Shown: piece after piece, positions 55,085-64,000 of the stretch
Layout of the letters: each line of letters begins with the position of its first letter
Numbering within the stretch: position 1 is the first letter of the stretch
Assembly: GCF_033118175.1 (NCBI RefSeq)
Contig: NC_083685.1
Span: 125,124,501 to 125,188,500 of the forward strand
Length of the DNA: 64,000 nt
Source of the DNA: Dama dama
Taxonomy: Eukaryota > Chordata > Mammalia > Artiodactyla > Cervidae
Reading direction: 5' to 3'
Translations under genes and position numbers: made by a program
Notes under the pieces: model-generated
Seen by the model: the letters and a program-made list of their open reading frames with translations, nothing else
Told to the model about the DNA's origin: nothing
Databases searched by the model: none

Positions 55085-56118
55085 GAGTGAAAGTCACTCT
55101 TAAAGAGATGGGAATACCCAGACCACCTGACCGGCCTCTTGAGAAATCCGTATGCAGGTCAGGAAGCAACAGTTAGAACTGGACATGGAACAACAGACTG
55201 GTTCCGAATTGGGAAAGGAGTGTGTCAAGGCTATATATTGTCACCCTGATTATTTAACTTATATGCAGAGTACATCATGAGAAACGCTGGGCTGGATGAA
55301 GCACTAGCTGGAATCAAGATTGCCAGGAGAAATATCAATAACCTCAGATATGCAGATGACACCACCCTTACAGCAGAAAGCATAGAAGAACTAAAGAGCC
55401 TCTAGATGAAAGTGAAAGAGGAGAGTGAAAAAGTTGGCTTAAAACTCAACATTCAGAAAACTAAGATCATGGCATCTGGTCCCATCACTCCATGGCAAAT
55501 AGATGGGGAAACAATGGAAACAGTGACAGAGTTTATCTTGGGGGGGGCTCCAAAATCACTGTAGATGGTGAACGCAGCCATGAAATTAAAAGACGCTTGC
55601 TCCTTGGAAGAAAAGTTATGACCAACCTAGACAGCATATTAAAAAGCAGAGACATTACTTTGCCAACAAAGGTCCGTCTAGTCAGTGCTGTGGTTTTTCC
55701 AGTAGTCATGTATGGATGTGAGAGTTGGACTATAAAGAAAGTTGAGCACCAAAGAACTGATGCTTTTGAACTGTGGTGTTGGAGAAGACTCTTGAGAGTC
55801 CCTTGGACCGAAAGGAGATCCAACCTGTTCATCCTAAAGGAATCAGTCCTGAATATTCATTGAAAGGACTGATGCTGAAGCTGAAGCTCCGGTACTTCGG
55901 CCACCTGATGCAACGAACTGACTCACTGGAAAAGACCCTGATGTTGGGAAGGATTGAAGGCGGGAGGAGAAGGGGATGACAGAGGACGAGATGGTTGGAT
56001 GGCATTACCCACTCGATGGACATAAGTTTGAGCAAGCTCTGGGAGTTGGTAATAGACAGGGGAGCCTGGCATGCTGCAGTCCACTCAGTCACAGAGTCAG
56101 ACACGACTGAGCAACTGA
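55085..56118 (+). mobile_element. BovB (RTE) LINE, about 1 kb 3' fragment with RT active-site motif
   Basis: The longest BovB piece here. It retains the reverse-transcriptase catalytic box YADD (55349-55360) after LFNLYAEYIMRNAGLDE-type sequence, then the ORF2 C-terminal region (SHEIKRRLLLGRKVMTNLDS). In-frame stops (one at about 55404) and a frameshift near the G-run at 55541 make it inactive. Confidence 0.94.
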
Positions 56119-56147
56119 ACTGAACTGACTGATCAAAAGAGTATTTT

Positions 56148-56262
56148 TTTTTTTGGCTGCACCACACAGCTTGCAGGATCTTAGTTTTTCAACCAGGAGT
56201 GGAACCCTGGCCACAGCAGTGAAAGTGCCAAGTCCTAACCACTGGACTACCAGGGATATTCA
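56148..56262 (-). repeat. CHR-type SINE (inverted)
   Basis: TTTTTTTTGGCTGCACCACA to GGACTACCAGGGATATTC. Confidence 0.85.
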
Positions 56263-56269
56263 ACATTTA

Positions 56270-56405
56270 AAAAAAATTTTTATTGTGGTAACATATCCAT
56301 AACGTAAAATTTATCATTTTTAACCATTTAAAATGTACAGTTCAGTAGCATTAAGGACATTCATGTCTTTGTGCAAACATCATCACCATCCATCTCCAGA
56401 ACTTT
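56270..56405 (-). repeat. Old L1 3'UTR fragment (inverted)
   Basis: TTTATTGTGGTAACATATCC, AACCATTTAAAATGTACAGT and CACCATCCATCTCCAGAACT. Confidence 0.7.
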
Positions 56406-57069
56406 CTTATCTTCCCAAACTGAACTCGGTCCCCAACAAACACATTTCCCTTCCCCCTTTCTTTCTTGCCTGGCTTAGACTGCAAGCCTCCCACTTTATC
56501 TGGTACCTTGCATGCACCCTCAATACCCTGACCCCTCACCCCTTTGGTGGTATTGGCCTGGCAAATCCCATTCTGGCAAAATCAGGCTCTTCACCTGCCC
56601 TGTGTCTGCAACCAGGCAGCTGAATGTAACTGGTTAAAACAGACAACCAGGTGGAGTGGCCTCTTCTAAGTTAACAATCGTAAATCTGAGTGGGATCTCA
56701 GCACCACCTGCAGTGTTTCCTCAATTCACTTGAACCCCCACAGCCCAAAGGTTCAGTGTCATACCTTCTAATCCAAACAAGCCTCCTGCGCTCGGGTAGT
56801 GATCTCACGCATCTGACCGAGAAAAGAGAAGCCATCAGTATGAAGATTGCCCCTGGCCGCCACCGCTGCCACCCACCGACCTACATCTGTTTCCACTTAT
56901 GTGACTGCCTGTCCACGAAAATGGACGAATTGCAAGGACTTTGCTCCTCAATTCCCTTCTCTCTCCCTGTCCTAAAGTTTCCCTCTCTACTAGATAATTC
57001 CCTTCAGTACACATGCCCTAACAGGTCCCATGTTTAAACCCCCTTCCTTGGCCATCCAAATCCCACTCA
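56406..57069. other. Intergenic, old repeat-like but unassigned
   Basis: Pyrimidine-rich degenerate sequence that seems to continue at 57840-58080 beyond the L1/SINE cluster. It is probably an old LINE-like repeat; I cannot name it. Confidence 0.35.
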
Positions 57070-57830
57070 TTTTTTTAAAAAATTGTTTTATTGAAGTATA
57101 ATTGATTTATAATGTTATGTTAATTTCTGCCGTACAGCAAAGTGATTCAATTATTTTGTATATGTGTATGTATGTATGTATGTGTATATATATAGCCTTC
57201 CCAGGTGGCTCATGGGTAAAGAGCCCGCCTGACAATGCAGGAGATGTAAGAGACGCAAGCTCAGTCCCTGGGTCAGAAAGATCCCCTGGAGGAGGGCATG
57301 GCAACCCACTCCAGTATTCTTGACTGGAGAATCCCATGGACAGAGGAGCCTCGTAGGCTATCGTCCATAAGATCGCAAAGAGTCAGACATGACCGAAGTG
57401 ACTTACATGCACGGTGTATATGCATATATATGTATATTTGCACCACAGAGTCTTTTCCAATGAGTCGGCTCTTCGCATCAGGTGGCCAAAGAATTGGAGC
57501 TTCCGCTTTAACATCAGTCCTCCCACTGAATATATCATACGGTATATTGTATACATGTACCACATCTTTTTATCCATTCATCTGTCAGTGGACATTTAGG
57601 CTGTTTCCATGCTTCGTCTACTGTAAATTGTGTTGCTATGAACAAAGGAATGCATGTGTCTTTTTGAATTATGGTTTTCTCTGGGTATATAATCCCAAGA
57701 GTGGGCTTGCTGGATCATATGGCAACCCTATTTTTAGCTTTTTGAGGAACCTCCATACTGTTTTCCACAGTGGCCGCACCAATTTACATTCCTACCAACA
57801 GCATAGGAGGGTTCCCCAAATTCTACTCTT
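57070..57830 (-). mobile_element. L1 3' region (inverted) broken by a Bov-tA and a BovB fragment
   Basis: L1 antisense pieces at 57070-57195 (TATTGAAGTATAATTGATTT) and about 57538-57830 (TCTGGGTATATAATCCCAAG). Between them lie a plus-strand Bov-tA (57196-57412) and an inverted BovB 3' piece (57437-57530, TCGCATCAGGTGGCCAAAGA). Confidence 0.82.
57196..57412 (+). repeat. Bov-tA SINE
   Basis: CCTTCCCAGGTGGCTCATGG head, Bov-A unit, GTCAGACATGACCGAAGTGA end. Confidence 0.92.
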
Positions 57831-58084
57831 TGCTCTGCTATAGCAAAACTCTTACAGAGTCACCTGTACTTGCTGCCTGCACTTCCTTACACCCCATCGT
57901 CTTTCCCCCAATTCTTTCTCTAATCTCCTCCCCAGACTCTCACCCCACCAGTTATTGAAAATGTTCTTGTCAATGTCACCCACAGTCTCCATCTCTCCAA
58001 ATTCATTGGTTGAGTCTCTGTCTTCACCTTGCCCATCCTCTATAGCAATATTGGACACAGCTGACTATCCCCTCCGTATGGAAA

Positions 58085-58175
58085 CCCTTAATTTCCCCAT
58101 CCATAAAATGGGCATAGTCATAATATCTACCATGTCTGGTGATTGTGGGGACTAAGTGAAATAATGTACACAGCC
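58085..58175 (+). repeat. MIR SINE fragment
   Basis: TTTCCCCATCCATAAAATGG and GGGGACTAAGTGAAATAATG. Confidence 0.6.
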
Positions 58176-58244
58176 TTAGACTTTTCTTGGCCTCGAATTA
58201 GTGCTCAGCCCCTGCCAGCTAGTCTTTTTTAAGTTTACTATTTT

Positions 58245-58437
58245 TTTATATAAATATTTACTCATTTGGCTGTGTCAGGTCCTAGCTGCGACGCACGGGA
58301 CCTTTGATCTTAGCTGGGGCAGGTGGGGTCTTTAGTTGCAGCATGCGGGATCCAGTTCCCTGACCAGGGAATGAACCCAGGCCCCCTGGACTGCAAGTGC
58401 AGAGACCCAGTCACTGGGCCACTAGGGAAGTCCCCCT
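58245..58437 (-). repeat. CHR-type SINE (inverted)
   Basis: GCAGCATGCGGGATCCAGTT to GGGCCACTAGGGAAGTCCC, with a longer diverged 3' part toward 58245. Confidence 0.85.
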
Positions 58438-59148
58438 GCCAGATAGTCTTAAATATAGTATTTTCACATTTCATGGGAGGATGAATTCGTGTAATACTTG
58501 TCTATTGTATGGATGGAGATTGTGGGGTGCGAGCCTGAGAGAGGAGATTAGCAAAAGTACTGAGGGGAAAAGAGGGACGATGGGATGTAAGGAAGTGCAG
58601 GTAACTTGCCTAATTAAAACTTAGTTTCTAAAAATAAAAATTAAAAACCAAAAGGACATCAGAGGCTCAAATAAATTTTTTGAAATGGGAAAGCTTAAAG
58701 GAGAAGAAGAGGAAGAGTCTCCTATGTAGAATATTTATTTTTCAAAAATATAATTAAAATCAACCTCAGAGGAACTTTCTAGTATTAAAATTGCTAATAC
58801 TTCTTTCTTGCAGGCGTAGAAACAGTGGGGAAATTTCCACCCTTTGGATACATCACTTGCAATTTAGCTCAGGCCAAAATGGAACTGACTTCCTGTCCTT
58901 AATGAACAGAATGTATTCTAACGAAAGAGTCACATGGAAACTGAAACAGAAGGAGCAGAGAAGGGCCAGCCTCCTTGAACCTGCCTCTGGCATCCTACAG
59001 AGACCTCTGAGGATCAGAGTCCATTTGCTTATCTGGGCTTTTATTTTTAATTTATTTACAATGTGGTGCTACGAAGTGCTACCCGCCCAAGACCTTGACC
59101 ACACCAATGGGCTTTACTGGCATTTCACAGCCTCAGGCAGCTTCAGAC
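58438..59148. other. Intergenic unique sequence flanking the provirus
   Basis: No repeat recognised. A splice-acceptor-like TTCTTTCTTGCAG lies at about 58802-58814, without other exon evidence. The bases AGAC at 59145-59148 abut the LTR and are the probable target-site copy. Confidence 0.5.
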
Positions 59149-59560
59149 TGTTATGCCGGATGTCCGAATCCCCGAGCGGGAAGAGAGAAGGTCTCTAAGA
59201 CAATGCAACTCGCAATAAGGGAAGTTTATTGCTGACTCGAGTCAGGGCTCTTGCCGCATCTAACGCAGTGGTGCGGGGTCAGAGAGCCCCGAGCCCGAGC
59301 TGTTACACAAATTTCTAGGGTGAGCATAAGCAGTTGGGAGCTGGCTTAAGTGGATTGGTTACATGTTTGCAAAGCAATTTTATTGGTCCAAACTTTCGCG
59401 GGCTTTTCAGCTTTCCCCTGATAGGTTCCCTTTTTCTTACTGGGTGCATGTTGATTGGCTGGCTCCAGATGGCCAGCCATATGGTAGGGAACCCATTTCG
59501 GGGGAAACCTAAACTTAGGTCCAGGCCGTCTGTCATGGTGTTAGCCCTGGCAGCCTCACA
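59149..59560 (-). repeat. 3' LTR of the provirus (412 bp)
   Basis: Bounded by TG...CA on the minus strand (TGTGAGGCTGCCAGGGCTAA at 59560 down to CGGCATAACA at 59149). It contains CCAAT boxes, an AATAAA polyadenylation signal (plus TTTATT 59225-59230) and a short U5. It is immediately preceded by the polypurine tract. Confidence 0.88.
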
Positions 59561-60161
59561 TTCCCCCCTGTCTTGTTGTTTCTGTAGGGGAATCCTTCTC
59601 TTCATCCGGGGCTACCATCTGATATTGTTGCCTCAATACCATAATCTGAATGGTGTTTAGACGTTCTTTAATAAATGACATTAGCCGGTTTAAAATACAA
59701 GGGCCAAACGTTAGTATTAATAATGGCACTATAAGTGGGCCCAGGAGAGTGGAAACTAAAGTGGTCAGCCAGGGGGAGCGTTGAAACCAAGACTCAAACC
59801 ATCCCTGTTGGGCCTCCCGTTCCCCCTTTCGTTGCGCCAGTCCTTCTCTCACTTTTGCCATAGATTCTCTTACCACTCCTGTATGGTCTGCATAGAAACA
59901 ACATTCTTCTCCCAGAGCCGCGCAGACCCCACCCTGTTGGAGAAAAATCAAGTCTAATCCTCTCTTATTCTGCAAGACCACCTCAGACGAGGAAGTCAGA
60001 GACTTCTCTAAGTGGCTGATTGATTCTTCTATGCGAGTTATATCTTCATCTATAGCGGCTCGTAGGGAGGAAAACCCTTGGTCTTGCAGAGATAGTGAAG
60101 CTATTCCTGTCCCTGCTCCTGCCAGCCCTTCGGCTGAACAAGGTTGCCACGGTGATCGCAC
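59556..60161 (-). pseudogene. env: env, transmembrane (TM) portion
   Basis: A 201-residue open frame covering most of TM. In order: small-residue fusion-peptide-like stretch (about residues 12-22), heptad-rich helix (30-60), the region just before the cysteines known in gammaretroviruses as the immunosuppressive segment, a CX6CC motif (C80, C87, C88), a hydrophobic membrane anchor (about 134-156) and a cytoplasmic tail. The TM frame itself is open, but it is out of frame with SU upstream. Confidence 0.9.
59561..59573 (-). other. Polypurine tract
   Basis: AGACAGGGGGGAA on the minus strand directly before the LTR TG; primes plus-strand synthesis in retroviruses. It overlaps the last env codons, and the env stop (TGA) lies inside the LTR edge. 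Confidence 0.85.
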
Positions 60162-60645
60162 TGATTGGCTCTCTCTTTTGTCTTAGCATTTCCTGGTCCC
60201 AATGTGAGTACATAACCTCTTCAGAGTGGTATAAGATTTTTGGCATTACAGCAACCAGGACACAGAATTCTTGACTCTGGTTAAAAACCTTCACATTTAA
60301 ACATGGGGTTAGCCCAGTATGTGAACAAATCCACCAACCCCCAACCTCTGGCACAATCCAATTTTTGCCATGTAAGCTTAGGTTACCAATAGTCTGGGCA
60401 CAAAGGGGAGTTTTATCACATGGCACTGTGCCCAAGCAGAGTCCCTGTCCCCAAACCTCATTCATTGTGAGGCCAACCTTGCGTTCTTCCCATCGGCATT
60501 GGGGTGGGTTCTGGCCTGAAGATAAGTTGTAAGAGACGTTGAGGCCTATGGCCTCATAAAAGGGTGGGCGAAGATTATAACAAAGCCAGCAGGATTGGGT
60601 CGCATTAGGGTTGGTATGGTTTAAGACTGTAAAGGCTGCATTCAC
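60046..60645 (-). pseudogene. env: env, surface (SU) C-terminal portion
   Basis: 199-residue frame with the CWLC motif at residues 19-22, which in gammaretroviral SU makes the labile disulfide to TM. It is preceded in the same frame by a TGA at 60652-60654. It shifts out of frame near the SU/TM border and overlaps the TM frame (60046-60161) only as a shadow reading. Confidence 0.88.
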
Positions 60646-60651
60646 TAAGGC

Positions 60652-60849
60652 TCATAGGGGGTCCTGAATTGCTGAGCTAGTGGTAACAGCCAGAGGGCCA
60701 GGGGTTTCCGTCAGGTTGCCTCCGAGGCTCGGGGTAGAGGAGATGTTAAATGTTCCCGGCGAGCTTGGTCTGGAGGTGGTTGGCTTGGGGGTTGCCTTGT
60801 GCCCCTGTGATGTTTTGACCAGATTGGGACCTAAACTATGCATCTGCAC
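60652..60849 (-). pseudogene. env: env, SU proline-rich region
   Basis: 65 residues rich in Pro, Thr and Ser, matching the proline-rich hinge of gammaretroviral SU. Ends at an in-frame TGA; joined in frame to the downstream SU piece apart from that stop. Confidence 0.82.
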
Positions 60850-60865
60850 CGGCTCAATAACCTGT

Positions 60866-61519
60866 TTAATGATTAAAACCCCACCTGGGTAGGGGCCGGG
60901 CCAACTTACGTGGAGTTGGAAGCCCCGTTAGTCCGGAGGTCCAACGGTTTTCCTTTTCCGCCCGTTCCTGGTTAAATTGTACTCGTACCTGAGGCACCTG
61001 GCCTTCGGGGTTTTGGAAAGTGAAGTTGACCAAATCTCTGTTCCCTACATCCCATTTTCGGGGCCCATTGCAAGAGGTTACGCAACTCCAGCTCCTGCAA
61101 TAATAACTTTCCATGCCCCCACAGGTTTTCCAGTTATTTCTTATGTTACCTGGACAAGCCCAAAACCCGTCAGTTGACCATCCCTGGGGTGTGTTAATAA
61201 GTGCTCGCTTCTTACAGGATTGCACTTGGTAGTTATGCCTCCCTTTTTTATCCCATCCCGCCCCGGTACCAAAGAGTCTCCTCAGATCAAAATATAGATC
61301 TGGCCACCAGGTGTTTGGAGGGTGGACTCCTGAGGTCTCGTTGGGTAGCTCCTGAGTCTGCCCATTGTTGAGTTTCCAGGTGATCTTAGCAGGTTGATGG
61401 GGGTTGCGACTGGTCGCTCCTGGGTCGATGAGAGCTGCCATCAGCAGGAGAATTAGGAGGCCTCCCGGCGGGCGAGTTTCAGTTTCAAAGGATTTGACGG
61501 GTGAGGACTCGCCTTCCAT
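60866..61519 (-). pseudogene. env: env, SU N-terminal portion with signal peptide
   Basis: 217 residues beginning with a hydrophobic leader (about 19-32), then a cysteine-containing SU receptor-binding-domain-like region. A frameshift at about 60.90 kb ends it. The start overlaps the end of the pol frame, as usual in gammaretroviruses. Confidence 0.88.
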
Positions 61520-61707
61520 TCTGCTCGCGCTTTTTCCTGTTCTTCCGGTGTGGGTTGCCGCCCATGATTGCAGTGAACCCAGGGTCCAATCCCGTCGACC
61601 TTGACAGCGGTAGGAGTGGTAAGGAGAACAACTAAGGGCCTTTCCATCTAGGTTCTAATACTTTAGATTGGTGTCGTTTTACCCAAACCCAATCACCTGG
61701 GCCAGTA
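61453..61707 (-). pseudogene. pol: pol, extreme C-terminus of integrase
   Basis: Frames in this stretch encode an integrase C-terminal domain end (VKVDGIGPWVHCNHGR and a basic tail), split by frameshifts near 61.70 and 61.645 kb. Overlaps env on a different frame. Confidence 0.8.
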
Positions 61708-62142
61708 TTATGTGAGGGGATGGCCCTCGTGTATCTCCCGAATCAATTTCCAAACATGGTTATGCACCTTATTTAATGCCATCAGAGTTTGCTGGAATTG
61801 TCCCAAAGTAGGGGGTGGCAGGCATTTTCCTTCGAAAATAGGACACACAGGAGGGGGTCTTCCATATAGAATCTCAAAAGGGGTAAGATTCAGCTTATGA
61901 GGGGTGTTACGCACCCGAAAGAGTGGGAAGGGGAGGAGGGCCACCCAGTCCCCGCCAGTCTCTATTGCCAACTTTGTCAAAGTTTCTTTTAGGACTAAAT
62001 TTACCTTTGCCAAATTTGTTGGCTTTCTTGCTGCGGCCCGAAGGCCAGTCATCAGAGTCTGGTGGTACACTCGGGGATGCTCCCTACCTTCCGCTCGCTC
62101 AAAATTCCAGTTAGGCCGCAACAGAGGAAATCCCTCGTCCAT
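61708..62142 (-). pseudogene. Chimeric gag capsid / pol integrase frame
   Basis: A 144-residue open frame. Residues 1 to about 47 match gammaretroviral capsid (TLMTGLRAAARKPTNLAKV); from about residue 51 the sequence is integrase catalytic-core/C-terminal region (LKETLTKLAIETGGDWVALL, LTPFEILYGRPPP). The junction is at about 61,992-62,002. It results from deletion of the rest of CA, NC, protease, RT, RNase H and the integrase N-terminus. Confidence 0.88.
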
Positions 62143-62395
62143 GAGATGAGGCTGGGCAGTTGGTCTCCCGTCGACCCCCCGAGACCCGTTTCCGCGCCTC
62201 TGCCAGAATTCGCTCCCGTTCTTCTGTGGTGAAGAGCACCTGCAACAGCTGCTGACAATCGTCCCAGGTGGGGTTGTGACTGAACAAAATGGAATCTAAG
62301 AGGTCAATGAGGCCTTGGGGTTTCTCTGAGAAAGGAGGGTTTTGGGTCTTCCAATTGTACAGGTCACTCGTGGAAAAGGGCCAGTACTGATAGGT
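62143..62395 (-). pseudogene. gag: gag, capsid (CA) N-terminal portion
   Basis: One minus frame reads as CA N-terminal sequence (STSDLYNWKTQNPPFSEKPQ and an ERERILAEARKRV stretch). It follows the p12 frame after an in-frame TGA (62396-62398) and is out of frame with the chimeric frame downstream. Confidence 0.82.
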
Positions 62396-62893
62396 TCACT
62401 CTCCGTCCGGGTTAGCTGGTCCCACTCGGACGGGGAGCGCCTGAACAGTGGATGAAGGTAACTCTGGGTCCCCAGGGTCTTGCCCACCCTTATCTCCCCT
62501 AGTTCTCCCCCGGGTCCCCAATGCTGGTCCCCCCTCACGGTCGGTTCCTGTTGGCCCTCTTAGTCCTCTCGGTTCACCCGTGGGAGCTTCTCTCCTCCGA
62601 GGGAATTGCAAGGAGGGCACATATGGCGGAGGCCTCATCTCCGTTTCTAGGTCTATCAGGTTTGGATAAGATGATTCCTGAAAGACTAGTTTTGGGTCCT
62701 CTTTCTTTTTGGTTTCCTCCGGGGGGGGGGGGGTCTCCATCACCAGGACCTGTGAATTAGAAGAACTAGGAGGTTTGTGAACGAAAGGTTTTAACCACTT
62801 AGGCGGATTTTCCACTACATCCTGCCAAACCATGACATAGGGGACCTGACCCGGATGGCCCCAGGGATCAGGAGCCATAATCTTCTCCTTCAC
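62396..62893 (-). pseudogene. gag: gag, matrix end and p12
   Basis: 165 residues: matrix C-terminal sequence (WGHPGQVPYVMVWQDVV), then a Pro/charged p12 region with the PPPY late-domain motif at about residues 88-91. Same frame as the MA start but separated from it by a TGA at 62942-62944. Confidence 0.88.
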
Positions 62894-62941
62894 AGCCTGT
62901 ATGATGGACGGTTGAAAGGTGCCTTCCGGAGGCCATCCAAC

Positions 62942-63082
62942 TCAGAAGGCGGGCCACTCTGCAGAGCAAAAAGTTATTAATTTACTTTTCTTGACTAGCA
63001 AGGACAAGTTATGGGCCCTGGCCCTGACATCCGAAAAATGGTCAGTCATGAGGGAAAGTGGGGTGGATTCTCCCTGACCCAT
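62942..63082 (-). pseudogene. gag: gag, matrix (MA) N-terminus
   Basis: Starts MGQGESTPLSL at 63082. The MGQ start with a glycine at position 2 is the gammaretroviral myristoylation signal. Ends at a TGA after SAEWPAF. Confidence 0.9.
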
Positions 63083-64000
63083 GATCAAAGAATAAATGGT
63101 AGGGAAGAGAGAGATAGAAGAAGTCACTGAGAACGACCACCAAAAATCCTACCGGGCGTGGTGGCGGCCAAGAGTTTGGGCTTATGGTATGCTTTTGGAA
63201 CTGTTTATGTGCCTGCGTCGTTGCACGGAAGTTTTCTTGCTGGGGGCGGGCACCCTAGGGGTTTCTAGCCCGTTCCGTGACCCCCTTATCCTCTCACGGG
63301 AGTCTTCAAGTGGTAGGCGCCCTAATGGCCTTTAAGTGCCTGACCCATGCCCACACGAAGAATTTTAGGCCACGTCCTCAGTTAGGGATGTTAAAGGAGA
63401 GTTTCACCCGGTTGGGCTCTAGTTACTGAGGCTCACTTATTGTAGGGCCTTCAGAGTCCGCCAGAGTGTAGCCCTGGCCGGGACTCATCAATTGCCCCCA
63501 CAACCGTTCGCCTGTTCACTGAAACTCCCGAAAAGAAAAGGAGTTGAGGGCAGATCAGAGAAGAAGAAGAAAAGGAGAATAAGTCAGAAGAGAGAGAAGA
63601 GAACGATGCACCAGAAGAGAACGAGACCAGAGACAATGCCGGCACACACACAAACACGGAGAGCCGAAGACAAACACACGGACAGACAAACGTCGGCCGA
63701 CAACACAGCGCTGGGTTTTCGGGCCCCCTGAATTTTCTTGCCCCCTGGTACTAGGTTCACCTTACCGAATGGCGTCCACTGTTCACCAGACTTGGGATCA
63801 GGAGAGGAACTCTCCTTCCCGCAGAGCCGGCTGCCTTCCAGCGCGTCCACTGGCCTCGGTCTTACGCCGGCTGGAATGTCCAGTCCGTTCCCCCCCTTAT
63901 AGAAAGCTTTCTCCTGTGCCAGATACCTTCCTGCCTCACAGCAGGGCCTCGGATTTACACTGGACTTTTTGTCCTGCCTGAGCACTGGTGCTATTATCTA
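63083..64000 (-). other. Proviral leader (5' UTR) up to window edge
   Basis: 918 bases of non-coding leader precede the gag start without reaching an LTR or primer-binding site. It has TCTGTCTGTCCGTGTG-like pyrimidine repeats common in gammaretroviral leaders and a possible splice donor (CGG|GTAAGG, GT at 63765-63764) for env mRNA. A short upstream frame is present but not supported as coding. Confidence 0.65.

Larger units (their letters stand above)
59149..64000 (-). mobile_element. Defective gammaretrovirus-like endogenous provirus (5' end outside window)
   Basis: In transcription order from the right edge: leader, gag fragment, integrase end, env, polypurine tract and 3' LTR. The order, the gag MGQ start, the PPPY late motif, the integrase/env overlap, the CWLC motif in SU and the CX6CC motif in TM are all typical of gammaretroviruses. 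Most of gag-pol is deleted and the remaining frames carry stops and frameshifts, so it cannot make virus. Like other old bovid class I ERVs it should be a fixed or segregating genomic fossil. It lies upstream of, and in the same orientation as, TMEM94. Confidence 0.93.

Noticed and set aside
30331..59148. GRB2 exons, expected somewhere to the right from human gene order
   Set aside because: No SH2/SH3-encoding exon or matching CpG island is seen; GRB2, if syntenic, lies beyond the window.
58802..59198. Possible plus-strand exon after TTCTTTCTTGCAG
   Set aside because: Only an acceptor-like motif and an open frame without recognisable product; no donor or neighbouring exon.
61404..62149. Plus-strand open frames across the provirus
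   Set aside because: They are antisense shadows of env, integrase and gag, which are clearly coded on the minus strand.

Overview
This is mammalian nuclear DNA from a ruminant, most likely a bovid. The host lineage is shown by the repeats. There are many copies of the tRNA-derived Bov-tA/BOV-A SINEs, several BovB (RTE-type) LINE 3' fragments, the older artiodactyl tRNA-Glu (CHR-type) SINEs, and ruminant L1 3' ends, over a background of old MIR and L2. Nothing is bacterial: there are no operons or CRISPR arrays, and most long open frames are chance readings of exons, repeats or GC-rich introns. The species cannot be fixed from sequence alone.

Positions 360-17188 (minus strand) carry the 5' half of TMEM94 (KIAA0195), a P-type-ATPase-like membrane protein of the endoplasmic reticulum. 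Seventeen coding exons can be placed. Every one has GT/AG borders, and reading phase is kept across all junctions, giving 2,413 coding bases (about 804 residues). The gene runs off the left edge, so its 3' half is missing. Two GC/CpG-rich zones look like promoters. One at about 29.35-30.33 kb has paired CCAAT boxes and a non-coding exon with a GTAAGT donor. The other, at about 12.88-13.33 kb, contains a candidate alternative first coding exon (12896-12949) that would join coding exon 2 in frame and replace the usual 8-residue N-terminus.

Positions 30.4-59.1 kb are intergenic. In human, GRB2 lies head-to-head with TMEM94 across a gap of similar size, so this may be that gap. No GRB2 exon was recognised. 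The stretch is a patchwork of SINEs and LINEs, with nested insertions whose order can be read from target-site duplications. It also holds a U6 snRNA/L1 chimeric retropseudogene with a 15-bp target-site duplication, a 36-bp tandem expansion inside a SINE, and TG/CA microsatellites.

Positions 59149-64000 hold most of a defective gammaretrovirus-like endogenous provirus on the minus strand. From its 3' end it has a 412-bp LTR, a polypurine tract, an env gene broken by a frameshift and stops, the C-terminal end of integrase, a truncated gag (MA, p12 with PPPY, part of CA) and a long leader. Most of gag-pol is deleted, so capsid is joined in frame to integrase. The 5' LTR and primer-binding site lie beyond the right edge.
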